NCBI GenBank assembly: GCA_000934455.1 | Contig: KN884456.1 | Span: forward strand, 1 to 24,158 | Source of the DNA: Apostichopus parvimensis | Lineage: Eukaryota; Echinodermata; Holothuroidea; Aspidochirotida; Stichopodidae | DNA length: 24,158 bases | Direction: 5' to 3' | Shown here: positions 9,151 to 20,213 of the stretch, piece by piece | Layout: the number at the start of each line of letters is the position of its first letter | Numbering within the stretch: position 1 is the first letter of the stretch | The notes under the pieces: generated by a model | Databases searched by the model: none | What the model saw: the letters and a program-made list of their open reading frames with translations, nothing else | What the model was told of the DNA's origin: nothing | Program-made: the position numbers and the translations under genes

Positions 9151-10120
9151 GAGAGTAAACAATCAACCGCCAAGGGGAACAGATGTACTATTACCAGTAT
9201 ACACCATTAGTCCTACGCAGTAAGAGATAAAAGAGTAAGTTTGGTAAACATAAGTACCTAGGCTAGTAATTAATAATCCCCTGTACTGCCAATTATGGAG
9301 GGACATATCGGGAGGGCTCGCTTTTGTTCTCTTGGTCGGTAGCGGCTAATTACTGTTTATGGGTTATAGCTCATAAACAGTGTAGTGGTTACTTCAGTCA
9401 TGTGACCAGTGTCTTTCGTTCAGTTTATCTCAAGTTACAGACCTCCCATAAACCTGGTATTCAGGCAAATAATAGTTACATGCATCGACACCAGTATGAT
9501 ATATTTGTGGTAAGTATAATGCTTGCCTCGAAGAATAAATATTTGCATAGGTTTCATGCACGAAACTGTGGTTCTTTAAGAAACGACTGTTCATTCGGTA
9601 GTCTATACACAAACAATAGAAATTGAAAAGAAAGATTAGAAAAGGAATTTCTATGACACAAACACACTGCTCACCGGGAATTCCCCTAACCGGCACCGTA
9701 CTATATCATATGTAGTACTCGCACTGTACTGTCGTCGCAGTTACACTGCTCAGTGCTTGATTTCTGGTTGATCTATCATCTACATTCTGCTCCGTGCAAG
9801 AATCGAGACCAAAATAAGGTAAATTTCAATATTTCCGATCTTGTCCCATAATATGTTGTCAGTAAATGATGTAGGGTCTAGGCAGTAGGTCATAATCAAT
9901 CAGTTATACTTTAGTAATCGTAGGCTTATAATGATCCCGTTAAAACTTAAGGTCTAGCCTAGGCTAGTCCATAAACTGGGCCGTGGGGTACGGTATGTTG
10001 CACAATCCTGCATAGGTGTGGACGTCCAGAGACCGTAACACACAAGTCTTGTTCATCGACTAGGCTAGGCTAACCCCAGTCCTGCAAGAAGTAGCTCATA
10101 TTAGCTGGTGATTGATATAT
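9151..10120. other. Gene-free interval
   Basis: The open frames at 9324-9626 and 9430-9696 (opposite strands) show no recognisable domain. Short words such as taggctagg recur near 9956 and 10065, as is common in this kind of genome. Nothing else is supportable. Confidence 0.4.
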
Positions 10121-10252
10121 TTAGCTATAGTTATACAGTATAATCCTGATGCAAGCGTTGCAAGTGTGGTTTCGGAGGTAACAAAGAAATGAGGCAAATG
10201 TCTATTAAACATATGTTAATTAATTCCAATCCGATGTCATAACTTAATGATT
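10121..10252. repeat. Direct duplication, left copy
   Basis: About 130 bases are repeated 620 bases downstream (10741-10873), from ttagcta through tataatcctgatgcaag to ccgatgtca and the following TAA-rich tail. Differences are scattered substitutions plus a small indel. The left copy has a TGA (10189-10191) where the right copy has CGA. Confidence 0.85.
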
Positions 10253-10284
<32 letters not shown>

Positions 10285-10347
10285 CATGATCATGATCATG
10301 ATAATATGAAGACAGTTATTATTATTATTATAATGATTATTATTATG
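10249..10347. repeat. Compound (ATAATG)/(ATT) microsatellite
   Basis: TAA, ATAATG, ATCATG and ATT units follow one another. The two halves are roughly complementary (ataatg then cattat-like words), so the tract can fold back. Confidence 0.75.
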
Positions 10348-10369
10348 ATCATAAATAAAGTCCTCACTG

Positions 10370-10414
10370 TTTCTCTCACTTGGAAGGATTTTAGACTCCA
10401 TCGTAGCCTTTTAG
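10370..10414. repeat. Dispersed repeat copy C, fragment
   Basis: The block cactgtttctctcacttgg and the following aaggattttagactcc match the middle of repeat copies A (8208) and B (8586). As in copy A, an ATT tract precedes it. Confidence 0.55.
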
Positions 10415-10740
10415 AATATAACTTTTCGATAGAGAGATGATGTAATACAGAACAGAGGTTTTTTCTTAAAAATAAGCGATTATTACAATGACGTCTATTT
10501 TCACTACTTCAACATCAGCTCCGAGTAAGCATATTACAGGAGCAGTCGAAAAAACTAACTACACTATTCGAGTAAGGTGATTGATATATATCTTATTAAA
10601 TGCTGTCGAGATTGTAGGATTACAATTTCTTGAACATATATCAACTTTTACCAAGTTCTATCCTGATGTTATTGCTTCCTTCAATTTGTAAATTCAAATC
10701 TAGAACACTGATGGTATTCGAAGAACTTCAAAACATCCAT

Positions 10741-10873
10741 TTAGCTAAGTTACAGTATAATCCTGATGCAAGCATTGCAAGTGTGGTTTCGGAAGTAACA
10801 AAGAAACGAGGCAAATGTCTATTTAACATATGTTCATTTATTCCAATCCGATGTCACAACTTAATAACTATAA
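10741..10873. repeat. Direct duplication, right copy
   Basis: This is the partner of 10121-10252. An open frame runs through it (10630 onward) and reads YNPDASIASVVSEVTKKRGK in the shared part. The differences from the left copy within this frame are a Val/Ile change, a silent Glu change and an Arg-to-stop change, so the ancestral sequence may have been coding. I do not recognise the peptide. Confidence 0.8.
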
Positions 10874-10905
10874 TAATTATAATAATAATAAGGACAATAA
10901 TACAA

Positions 10906-11068
<163 letters not shown>

Positions 11069-11188
11069 TGGCATAGTATACGTCACGGTGTGTTAACACA
11101 ACTTACGGTGGTTCAACCATTTCTAGAATTGCAGGGTATTGTGATATGAGACTCGATTAAATAATTGTGCTATCAGGCTCACATGACT

Positions 11189-11213
11189 TCTTCTCTCTCT
11201 CTTGTATTGTCAG
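11189..11213 (+). other. Candidate 3' splice acceptor before gene 3
   Basis: A strong polypyrimidine tract (ttcttctctctctcttg) is followed by tattgtcag, with AG at 11212-11213. Only five bases separate it from the gene 3 ATG. The frame is open across the junction, so coding sequence in an upstream exon is not excluded, but the paralogues start at the equivalent Met. Confidence 0.65.
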
Positions 11214-11218
11214 AGAAC

Positions 11219-12022
11219 ATGGCGGACTTAAGTGTACCAACCTTTTGTATCGTGACTGGAGCGAGTAAGGGCATTGGAAGAGAAATAGCGATACATCTGG
11301 CTCTAAAGGCAGCTCCGAAGTCATCTTTCCACTTAATAGCGAGAAATGACTCTTTGAGAGAGACTGCTCAGAAAATACAAGCAACCCGCGCCGTCGAAGA
11401 TGTTGAAGTGGTGTGCGTCTCTGCGGACTTATCCACTGACGAGGGTGTCGCAAAAGCAATTCGGGAAATTTTTCCAAATCTTGGGGATATTTCACGATTT
11501 TCGCACGCCATTTTAGTGCACAACGCTGCTGGAATCGGTGACATGACGAAATGTGCCCGGGAATTGGACGACATGAACTACCTTCAAGGCTTTTGTCGTC
11601 TCAACTTATCCGGTCCGATCGTTTTGACATCGAAATTCTTCAAAGCATTTGGTCACGGTGAAGGTAGCCTTCGGAAGACGATCGTTCAGGTTACGTCATC
11701 CGGCGCAACTGCTCCTTACAAGAAATTGCATACGTACTGTATGGTCAAGGCGGGTCGTGACATGTTCTTTCGGGTCATGGCTCTCGAGGAACCGGAAGTG
11801 CGTGTCTTGACCTATGACCCAGGAGCTGTGGACACCGATATGTTCCGGGAGATACAAACCAGCTTTAATGAGGTATTAAAATCGATTCAAATCTCACACA
11901 TTGAAGAACAGCCAGTTTTGATTAAACCAGAGCAATCCGCAGAAGCTCTAATCAAGGCTTTAGAGGAAGATTTATATGAGAATGCTACCACTGTATCTGC
12001 CTATGACATATTGGGAATATAG
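11219..12022 (+). CDS. SDR family protein, sepiapterin reductase-like (gene 3)
   Basis: Single-exon SDR of 267 residues. The ATG at 11219 (A at -3, G at +4) lies just after a splice acceptor and aligns with gene 2; the frame's upstream TTG and ATG (11165, 11183) lie inside the presumed intron. Visible motifs are TGASKGIG (13-20), AR (41-42), Asp70-Leu71, HNAA (101-104), catalytic Asn129, Ser160, Tyr173 and Lys177, then KAGRDMFF, ALEEPEVR and PGAVDTDM. The position of the pterin-binding aspartate of mammalian sepiapterin reductase is Ser260. Most change against gene 2 lies between residues 209 and 235 and in the 43-65 loop. The 209-235 stretch is where family members shape the substrate pocket, so the two paralogues may differ in substrate (inference). 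Predicted soluble and cytosolic. An ATTAAA at 12350 is a weak polyadenylation candidate. Confidence 0.95.
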   Translation: MADLSVPTFCIVTGASKGIGREIAIHLALKAAPKSSFHLIARNDSLRETAQKIQATRAVEDVEVVCVSADLSTDEGVAKAIREIFPNLGDISRFSHAILVHNAAGIGDMTKCARELDDMNYLQGFCRLNLSGPIVLTSKFFKAFGHGEGSLRKTIVQVTSSGATAPYKKLHTYCMVKAGRDMFFRVMALEEPEVRVLTYDPGAVDTDMFREIQTSFNEVLKSIQISHIEEQPVLIKPEQSAEALIKALEEDLYENATTVSAYDILGI

Positions 12023-12536
12023 GTGCACATGACAAATGAGTAAATGACTTCATTATCTTCGGCTCCTAATATTCAATAAGCAATATTATCTGTTCTTTTG
12101 CAGTCTATATCGCCGTTTTTTAAACTTTTACATATAACACAATTTTGAATCTTAAATTGTACAAATATTTTCATACGCTTTTAGACCATTTGAAAAAACA
12201 TGAACAACCGATTCACATAGTGATTACAGTAACTACTGTTTTGTACCACAGTCAAAACTGGATCGTGCTGATACATATGATAAATCGGTAGCATGTGCCA
12301 TTAGGTTTATACACTAAGAACTGAGGACATGTGTAAACCCAACAAATGCATTAAACTTCATATTGCTAACTTAAATGATATGAAAACTAACAATTCGAAC
12401 ATTTTTTTACTCGTTTCTTATATATTTAATTACTGTCCCTGACGTGAAAAAGTACCAGCCAATTTATCGAAATTGATTGATGATAAACTAGCTATTTTAA
12501 TGAATATGCAACGAATAACTGTGAGGTCGTTAATAA
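12023..12536. other. 3' flank of gene 3
   Basis: AT-rich sequence without supportable frames. It probably holds the gene 3 3'UTR; a weak ATTAAA lies at 12350-12355 and no good AATAAA is seen. Confidence 0.4.
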
Positions 12537-12700
12537 GGGGTCAACGGTCTAGCGTGCGTTACTCACAGGATTAATACACGATCGGGCGATAATGCAAGCG
12601 ATGCACGAGGGCGGAGCCCGAGTGCATCCAGCGATAGCATTAACACCCGCGGAGTGCATTAATCATGTGAGTAACGCACGCTAGACCGTTGATTAACCCC
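12537..12700. mobile_element. Foldback element (long imperfect hairpin)
   Basis: The left arm (12537-12575) and right arm (12658-12700) are inverted copies. A 26-bp perfect stretch starts at 12542 (caacggtctagcg...), followed by one mismatch and gattaat/attaatc. Four bases (taat) are missing from the left arm relative to the right. Inside are further nested pairs: CGGG/CCCG, taatgc/gcatta, and a central stem gatgcac/gtgcatc (12600-12628) closing gggc-gga-gccc. The whole 164 bp therefore folds into one rod. No coding capacity; no clear target-site duplication found. Confidence 0.85.
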
Positions 12701-12804
12701 GTTCATTCACACACTACCATTTGTGTGGGGGGGAAATCATAAAACAAAACATTTTTGGTTACATATAACCAAAGAATTATTAAAGTGATGCCCCGTAATT
12801 TTAA

Positions 12805-12822
12805 CGTGCGTTACTCACAGGA
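12805..12822. repeat. Third copy of the foldback arm word
   Basis: cgtgcgttactcacagga matches the foldback arm (12553-12570) exactly. Sequence on either side soon diverges. This is probably the remnant end of a related element. Confidence 0.6.
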
Positions 12823-13687
12823 ATAACCACGGTCAGCTGACCTGAATGGACCAATAGGATTTAGGAATCTTTACTAAGTATGAATGAACCAGTCTTTCAC
12901 CCAGGGTAGAGAGACAACTACTTAAATTCAATTGGTAGTTTGCAATAACCGTTCCATTAAACGAAACCTGGTGCTTCTCTCTCTTCGAAATAAGAAAGCG
13001 TTTACCAGTTTAATGATGTGATGCTAATTCAGAAATATAACGCCCAAGGTTGTCAACAAAAAAATATGACGATGATGCGAAAGTAACTGTAAATTAGTTA
13101 CACATGATTAGGATGTACAAAAACGTACAGCCGTTAATGACTAGAAAATTAATGGGAAAAAAAGTTGGTTTTAATTCACTATGCACAGAACATTACGAGC
13201 GTCCGATCTCAGTAGAAGGCGTCCTTGAAACATAGTTATGTGATATGATATTGATGATATCAATGTTGCATGGTGAGCAGAGCGTTTTGTCAATTATCAA
13301 AAAACATTTTTTTTTTTGTGGGGAGGTTTTAACTATGAAATATTAAAACTTTCATTATCCAGTTATCTTTATATCTTTACTAGTAAATGTCTGTATTGTG
13401 TAAAGATTGTGTCGCACATTCCTTGCCGGTGTATAAGTTGATGCGACTTCCGTATAATAACAAATAAGTTATCGCATCGGCAGATAGGCCCTTTTTCATT
13501 ACGAAGTTCCACTTTAAATATTGAGAATAATGAATCAAACATAGCAAACCAAATTATATCCTTGCCATCAACACAACAAAGTACCGTCTTTACTAATAAT
13601 GCTTTTGACAGGGTATACGGGTAAAAGAGGAAATATTTGAATCTGAAAGAGGTGTTATACCATCCTATATATATGCTTTATGACTAT
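12823..13687. other. Gene-free interval
   Basis: No supportable frames. A small palindrome (attgat-g-atatcaat) lies near 13249 and a T-run with G-run near 13309-13323. Nothing else stands out. Confidence 0.4.
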
Positions 13688-14087
13688 AGTGAAACCAGTA
13701 GCGGAGCGTCCATACAGTCAGGGGGGGGGCGGATGCCCCCCCTGACGGACTCAAATGGACTGCTGGCGCCCTTTTCAGCTCTTTACCACTTTTTACTTAT
13801 TCTAGATTATTGACTTTTTTATTGCGCTCTCATCTACTTATTGACATTTGTCACATTTTGTTGGTGTAATTTGGCGATGACACCTATTTATTCTTCGTTT
13901 ATCTGCAAATTAGCCAGGCCCGGAAAGGGTCATTTCCGGCGATCTAGGGAGTATCTTTACTGAAAAATTTTCTGTACGCTACGCGCCAACCAGTGGTGGC
14001 GCTCCGCTTAGATAGTGTCGAAAGCGCCCCTACAGACCATTCTCGCCCCCCCTGACCAATACCCCTAGCTCCGCCACTGAGTGAAAC
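13688..14087. mobile_element. hAT-type MITE with perfect 8-bp target-site duplication
   Basis: The element spans 13696-14079 (384 bp). It begins CAGTAGCGGAGC and ends with the complement of CAGTGGCGGAGC: 12-bp terminal inverted repeats with one mismatch. It is flanked by a perfect direct 8-bp duplication, agtgaaac (13688-13695 and 14080-14087), the size made by hAT transposases, and the CAG-type end fits that superfamily. Subterminal G-runs (gtcaggggggg) appear at both ends. A G/C hairpin lies at 13717-13746 and a second at 13920-13939 (ccggaaa/tttccgg). There is no transposase, so it depends on another element. Confidence 0.9.
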
Positions 14088-14220
14088 TATAGCTGTCGGT
14101 AAACTCGATCTTAGCAAAGTGCTGACAAAATTGAAAAAGACGATTCAAACATATTATAATTGGTAAATCCCGTTTAATATTGGTTTGTTTAATTACACGC
14201 TAAAAGAGCACATTTTAAGC

Positions 14221-14238
14221 GGGGGGGGGGGGGGGGGG
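14221..14238. repeat. G18 homopolymer
   Basis: Eighteen uninterrupted G. It can form a quadruplex, and it is also a likely site of sequencing or assembly length error. Confidence 0.9.
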
Positions 14239-14876
14239 CTGTACTGTGTAGCCTAGCGTTAATGGCTTCGTTGCTTTGGGATGCGGATCATTTGATCAAG
14301 TATACTTTATGTATTGAAGAGGAGCTAGTAGCTAGTATAGAGGAGCTAGATAACCATGGGTCTAAGTTTGGTATATAGGTGATGGTATTGCTCAATTTGA
14401 AGCAGTATATATGGCTAGATGAGGTACATGAATGCAAGAATGTCCCTGTGGTTATGGGCATTGTTGTGGCCATTACTAAGGTCAAAGGGGTGGGGGTAGA
14501 TTCTCTTTATGGTTAACTGTGGTGGTATTACAGTATACCTGTATGGTTTGACCTGATGAATTGGATGTCTGTGAGGGATTACATATCTGTATACCTGATA
14601 AGTGGTACCGTATATAGTCATCTATAGGAGTCGCACGACTGCACTGTGTACCAGATTGGATCACTGTTTAGGTTTATTGAGGAGTGAGGATGGGGGGTAC
14701 TTTTGAGGCTTAACTATTGTAAATTATCGGGACTCAAGTAGACAGTGGTTCAAACTTTTGTTACGCAGCATAACTGCTTGTGAATTAGACTGATGTACGT
14801 GTATTAGATGCACTTTTTGCGTAGGTTGTATATCATTACACAATGAGTACTCGGTGTGTGGATAATTTCCGCCCAC
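14239..14876. other. Gene-free interval before the pseudogene
   Basis: Frames on the minus strand (14288-14485, 14415-14621) have no recognisable features. There is no resemblance to the 5' flanks of genes 2 or 3. Confidence 0.4.
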
Positions 14877-14912
14877 TGCCTATTAACTTTGAACTGCCTA
14901 TTAACTATGAAC
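14877..14912. repeat. 18-bp tandem duplication
   Basis: tgcctattaactttgaac is followed at once by tgcctattaactatgaac, one base different. It abuts the point where pseudogene homology begins and may mark the deletion or insertion breakpoint. Confidence 0.8.
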
Positions 14913-14921
14913 TTTGGAACG

Positions 14922-15453
14922 TTGGCTAGAAAGGTGGGTCGAAAGTCATCCTTTCCATTAATAGCGAGGAATGTAAAGGCTTTGGAAGCAACCGCTCATA
15001 AAGTACGAGCATCAATGCAGGCGAAGATATTGAAGTCAGATGGGTCTCTGCGGACTTATGGAATGACGAGAGCGTCGAGAAGGTACATCGAGAAATTGTC
15101 GACGATCTTGGAAACATATCTAGATTTTCACATGCCATTTAGTTCAAAACGCTGCTTTCGTCGGTGACTTGACGAAATATGTACGGTACTCGGACGATCT
15201 TCAAGATTTTTCTCGTCTCAACTTATCCGGACCGATTGTTCTAACATCGAAATTCTTCAAAGCAATTGGAAATGGGAAAGACAGTCTTCGGGAAGACAAT
15301 AGTTCAGGTCACTTCAGGCAGTATAAGAAATCCTAAAAAACACTATGCACAAGTATAGTATGGTCAAAGCAGGTTGTGACATGTTCTTCAGGTTGGAAGA
15401 AGTTGTTTGCAACAGGGCAATCTCATCTTCCTAGCTTAAGCCAGAAGGTTCAC
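14922..15453 (+). pseudogene. Decayed sepiapterin reductase-like SDR (fourth copy)
   Basis: Homology to genes 2 and 3 starts at LARK (residue 27 of gene 2), so the ATG and the TGxxxGxG motif are missing. Recognisable blocks follow in order but in changing frames: SSFPLIARN, DIEVRWVSADL, ISRFSHAI, GDLTKY, RLNLSGPIVLTSKFFKA, KTIVQVTSG, KYSMVKAG and CDMFFR. Breaks are a frame change near 15014-15027, loss of one T giving TAG at 15140-15142, an extra G near 15290 and an extra base near 15337. After about 15395 a deletion removes much of the C-terminal part, and only traces (LEE, then a KPE-like block near 15436) remain to about 15453. The catalytic Tyr and Lys codons survive. It belongs to the gene 2/3 clade. 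Confidence 0.9.
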
Positions 15454-16668
15454 TTCACTAGAGTATCTACCGACTAGTCAAGATAACATACAAGATACCA
15501 ATCCGTTTGTCAGTGTCGCCCTCTCTTAAATAATCCGCTTTCAAATAACGAGCTGGTGAGAAACGTGTTTAGTAATGGGGCCGGTAAGGCACACACCCGA
15601 GCAGCATAACATTTAAGGTATTTATTCTCAAATTGTCTTGGATAGCAAAGAGGTGGATGAAGAATGGTTCTGGTGGTTAGGGGTTGGAGTATAAGTCAGT
15701 CCATTTCAGGTCATTTGACGAGAATAGCTTTTGTACCGTACCGCGTGTATTCTTAATGTTACACTAACATACATGACTCGCATTAAATCCGATTGACTGA
15801 GCATAGAAGCTTTCATATGGCATGTCCTACAACCCTCTCCTCTTCCCTCTTCTTCCCAGCCATCACAGTTAATATGATATCATACCATCCCTCGCCCCCC
15901 CCCCCAACCCTCTTCTTCTCCGAGCATTACGACAATAGATAGCGCGGATTTTCTTCACATCGTTTCAGCGTTTAACCATTTGACAGAACCTAACCCGCAT
16001 CGTATTATCTTATGTGAAAATAAATTAATGATTGTCTCCCTCTATTTGTCTGTTATTCTCCTAATTAATTGAACTCCTATAGCAAAGTCTCTTTTCGGCT
16101 TTCTTGATTGTTCTGGGATAGAGATTGTAACATATAAGTGACATTTTGTAAGTAGGACTAAATGTGTCGACTTTCTAGGTTGGAGTTAGCGTTGCGGTAT
16201 ACGGTATGAATATCGCTGGCACATGATTGAACCCATGCTCCCTGCCACCTCTTGAAAGAAAAGATTCATACTTGTAATTATACGATTTTCTAGACGTTCG
16301 GGAGGCAGATTTATCAGATAACCGCTTTATGCTGGATCACGAATGGTCACTTATACAAATGGTAAATCTAAAATATTGAAGCACTTAAAATGACCTAACA
16401 TTGGGATGGTTTTCATTGGCATCACTAACAATATTTTGCCTTGGAAATATGAAAAGAAAGCAAAACGGAAATAAGAGGTTTGAAATCCTAACCGTCTCGC
16501 TTTGACATCACAAATTTACAAATCAAAACTACAGTGCAAGTGTTTACTCGAAAGTAAGTGAGGGCGGTATTGCAGAACTTAGCATGCATAGATATTCACT
16601 TTGGCTTCGGCTTTTCGTACGTACAACGTTTCTGTGTGCTGCCGTGTTGAACGAATCGGACCGTAATG

Positions 16669-16723
16669 GTAATTACCGACTTTGTGATCCGCGTTATAGT
16701 CATTGCCGACTTTGCAATCCGCC
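16669..16723. repeat. Short direct repeat, about 25 bp twice
   Basis: ccgactttgtgatccgc is followed 30 bases later by ccgactttgcaatccgc, with similar bases before each copy. It ends in a C-run. Confidence 0.6.
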
Positions 16724-19141
16724 CCCCCCCCCTCCCTCGCAAAAGGTGGGTAAGAGTGACTCCAATGTTTTATCTTTCGGGAAACCAAAAATGACATACA
16801 ATAATCAAATAACGATATCTCTCAAAATAGAGCAAGATTTTTTTCGAAACTGGGGGAGCTGTTCATCACGAAGATATCCATCACATGTACTTAAGATGAC
16901 AGATTGGTGGGACTATGTATATATATATATTCTAATGTGGAGTGAATCTATCGAAACTAATCTGAGTTGATGTCTTGCAATTGGTAAAATCTCGTAAAGC
17001 TGTTTTATGGTAAAAAAGTCAAAGCGATGCATTTTCATAAGATTGCATGTTCATTAGAATGTTTGTTTTTTCTATTTCATTTTCACATAACGAAACTGTA
17101 TTATTCGCTTCCATTTTGGTACGTGTAATTTTGGTATGAAAAAAAGGAAATACATTTTTAGAGTAATTATCAATACTTGTAACTTATCGTGAACAAAATA
17201 CATAGGAGGTTGCGACCATGTAATCTCTTAACAGGTTGCCCATAGGTACAGCATTTATTTTCATATTTTGTTGATCATTTGAAGAAAAAAAAACATTGTT
17301 TTCAGTTCACGTTGTATTTTTATACCATTTTTAAATTTTTGAGAAGTGACCCCGTTAATCATCAATTATACAGTTATCCGACTATTTAGTGTATAACATA
17401 CAGTCCATTTGTATAGGTAAGTTCCTCGTATGCATATATAACAAACTCAATTGGAAAAAAAAATTCTATGGTTTCAAATAATATGTCAAATATGCATTAC
17501 AGATTTGTCAAGGATATAAAAATGGGAATGAATGTTATGCAAGTTAAAGAACATGTTGCGGTTGATTCAATTGAAGAAAAAAATGGTATTAATATTTCGA
17601 TCTGCACCGAGGAACCGACTTCATCATCAACTTATCCTTAAAGGAGCATACCATTGATTTTAATAGCTGAATATCTTGAAAGCCGAAATGGCAGTAGGGA
17701 TATGTAACTATAACACTCACATTTTGGTCATTACTGACATTCTGCCTAAAGTTAACGTTTGCTTTCGATAATGGTAGCTATAGTTTTGTTTAAAATCATC
17801 ATTCTTGAATTCCCTACCAAGCGCAAATTATTTACTTTTAATGATGTTGACATCCTTACCCACGCATTCAATCACGCAAAATCATGCGTGGGGAATAATT
17901 TATCTCGCATACCACTAGTTGTCTTTACGACTTAATCGGCGTTCCTTGCAGAGTGGGTTTATAGAAAGATTATCTAGTGTGCACTTAAAATTCCCCCCAA
18001 AAAGAGGAATCTGATTTATCTCTAGCTGCTGAGCAAAAGTGTTGGAATGATTCATGAGTAACATCATTAATATTCATGATTCTCCTCCAATCGTTTTGGT
18101 CTATTTACTGTAGCCTACGCTTTGCAATCTTGTGAAATAATAGGTTAAAAGGTTTACTTACTCTCCTGCGATCCTAACGACATTAAACTGTCAGGTTAAG
18201 TGGGGTTATAATTTCGGTTCATCGCTCAACAGATTGGGGGGGGGGGGTGACCCGGAATAACAAACTTTGGTTAGCTTGATCAGTTTAGTTTCTTTTCAAA
18301 TAGTGAAAAAAAGTACAAAAAATTTCAAAATTTCGGTTAATGTTTTTCTTTTTTGCACTTCTGTAACATAAAATGGTTAAAATGTCCGGGCGACGAAATC
18401 ATTGTAGCAAAGTACGCCAAAACAGATCTCGTTAATTCATTATGAGCTATTTACACATTAGACGTCAGTTAGTCTCCATCATAGAACCTCACTCCAAAAA
18501 AAAGGTCGACGAATTTAAAGGCATCTTCTGTCTTCCATTTAAAAATAAATATTTTTTTTTTTTAAAGTTTTGACGCTAAATGGAGAAACTTTTCACTTTT
18601 TTTTATAATTTTGTTTGTTGACATTTTACCTTAGAAAATGATACCGCAAATTAAAGATTTTATTTTATGATGAATATTGAGAACCTTTTTTGTGTCTCGA
18701 AATAACCTTTATTCTGATAGATTTTTGGTATAATTAATTGATTAAAGACATGGAATTGGCAGCCAAAATTAATGAAATGACCTTTCGCCGGGGTACGCAA
18801 TTCGCTTCAATAAATAAAGAGAAACAGAGAAAAAAAGGCGTCTCGCTTAAACGGGCATGAACTTAGAAAACGAACAGGCAGCTCTGTATATATAAAAACA
18901 AAACAGACATAATATGGGAAAGTTTAATCAACGTTATCAAATGTTTTATGGTGCATGCTAAACTACAGATTAAGTTTTTGATCTTGTAAAAGCAGGTCGA
19001 TTTCTATGGAACGCGATATAGATGTAAACAAAAATTCCTTTATTTGTGCGTCGTATATATTAAGCTAACGTCAATGAATGTTTGAAGCTATGATCAGCTG
19101 TCCCAAAACATCTCGGGGAGGCGTGACGAACCAAATTTAAA

Positions 19142-19181
19142 TGACGTCATCAGTTCACATGTGACACATTATATGACGTCA
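19142..19181. promoter_or_regulatory. Paired CRE-type palindromes
   Basis: Two perfect TGACGTCA sites (19142-19149 and 19174-19181) lie 32 bases apart, about three helical turns, with tcacatgtga between them. TGACGTCA is the consensus for CREB/ATF bZIP dimers. No gene is recognised nearby, so a regulatory role is only a possibility. Confidence 0.35.
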
Positions 19182-20213
19182 CGAGTTTGTTACGTCTATT
19201 TCCTCTTTACTGCTTAAAATTCTGATTTCTCTTAAAAGCTGAAGTTTAACGTTAATCAGAAACTTTTCATCACATGCACAAAGCAATTGAAAATAAAAGT
19301 TGCCAATACTATGTCATTTATATGAAATGAAATTGATTGAGTAAATGAACTAATCGTTCTCAAATTTTATCATTGACATTTAACTTTTTTTAAAGAAAAA
19401 TTGTTTTAAACTCCAATTCCTCAAGAAATCGAACTCTAAATTTCTCAGCAATAAAAAGATTCACAAATTTTGAGTCCCATGCATCGGAACCATGCAATAT
19501 GCATTACATACCTATCTACATCTGTGTCTCATAACGCGGTCCTCCTAGTTAGAGAAAGCTAAATCACATCTACTAAGTTTCCTGATGTATATTAGGTACG
19601 CTGTACCTTAAACACCAACTTGTATATTGTCATTAAACTTCTAACTTTGCAAAGGGACTTTGTGTTTACACACCCTTATTGGTCAATTTTCATATATAGT
19701 CTCTCATCATTATCACCTTAGGTCGCTTTGATATCATATCGTGATAGATAATTTCTATACGTGGAAATAATCATGACGTCATCAAACCGTTTTCTTCCAT
19801 TCAAAACGATTTATTGGAAGGTTCTGCGATAAATGTATAATACGAAAAACCAATATCGTTGTCATCATCAGAACCATCAACCATTTTACTTCCGCCTACG
19901 TAACTTCTTAAAGGTATATATTGTTGAGTCGTTAATGTTTATATGCTGGATGACCCATATCACTATATAGTGAGTATAGAATACGCAACTATTCCAAAAT
20001 TGTATATAATGAGTGGACCGTTATGTTGGTCTAAAGCTCTGCAATGTGATTTATTGGTTGTTTTGATTCTATAAGATTTTGTTCGATACCGATTTGATAC
20101 AAGTAACATTGAATCCCAAAAAGTTCTATATGCATATAAATGTCGTGAATATTTATCTAAACGCTTGTACATTAGAATCCTATCAGGAGAACCAACACAA
20201 ACACGTGGTGGGT

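Larger units (their letters stand above)
15454..20213. other. Long AT-rich gene-free region
   Basis: No gene is supportable over about 4.7 kb. Visible items are a pyrimidine-rich tract with C11 (15895-15905), a C11 run (16722-16732), a short direct repeat at 16669-16723, a stem cccacgca/tgcgtggg (17859-17892), a G-run (about 18236-18247), and CRE palindromes at 19142, 19174 and 19774. The frame at 16584-16970 has no domain I recognise. Confidence 0.5.

Noticed and set aside
11165..11218. N-terminal extension of gene 3 (TTG at 11165, ATG at 11183)
   Set aside because: It lies in a polypyrimidine tract with a splice acceptor and has no counterpart in the paralogues.
11157..11574. Minus-strand frames over SDR gene 3, with similar ones at 1689, 5726, 6091 and 14926
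   Set aside because: These are antisense shadows of the SDR coding sequence; they resemble each other only because the genes do.
16584..16970. 128-codon frame with a Pro run
   Set aside because: The Pro run comes from a C homopolymer; no recognisable domain, and it crosses a short direct repeat.
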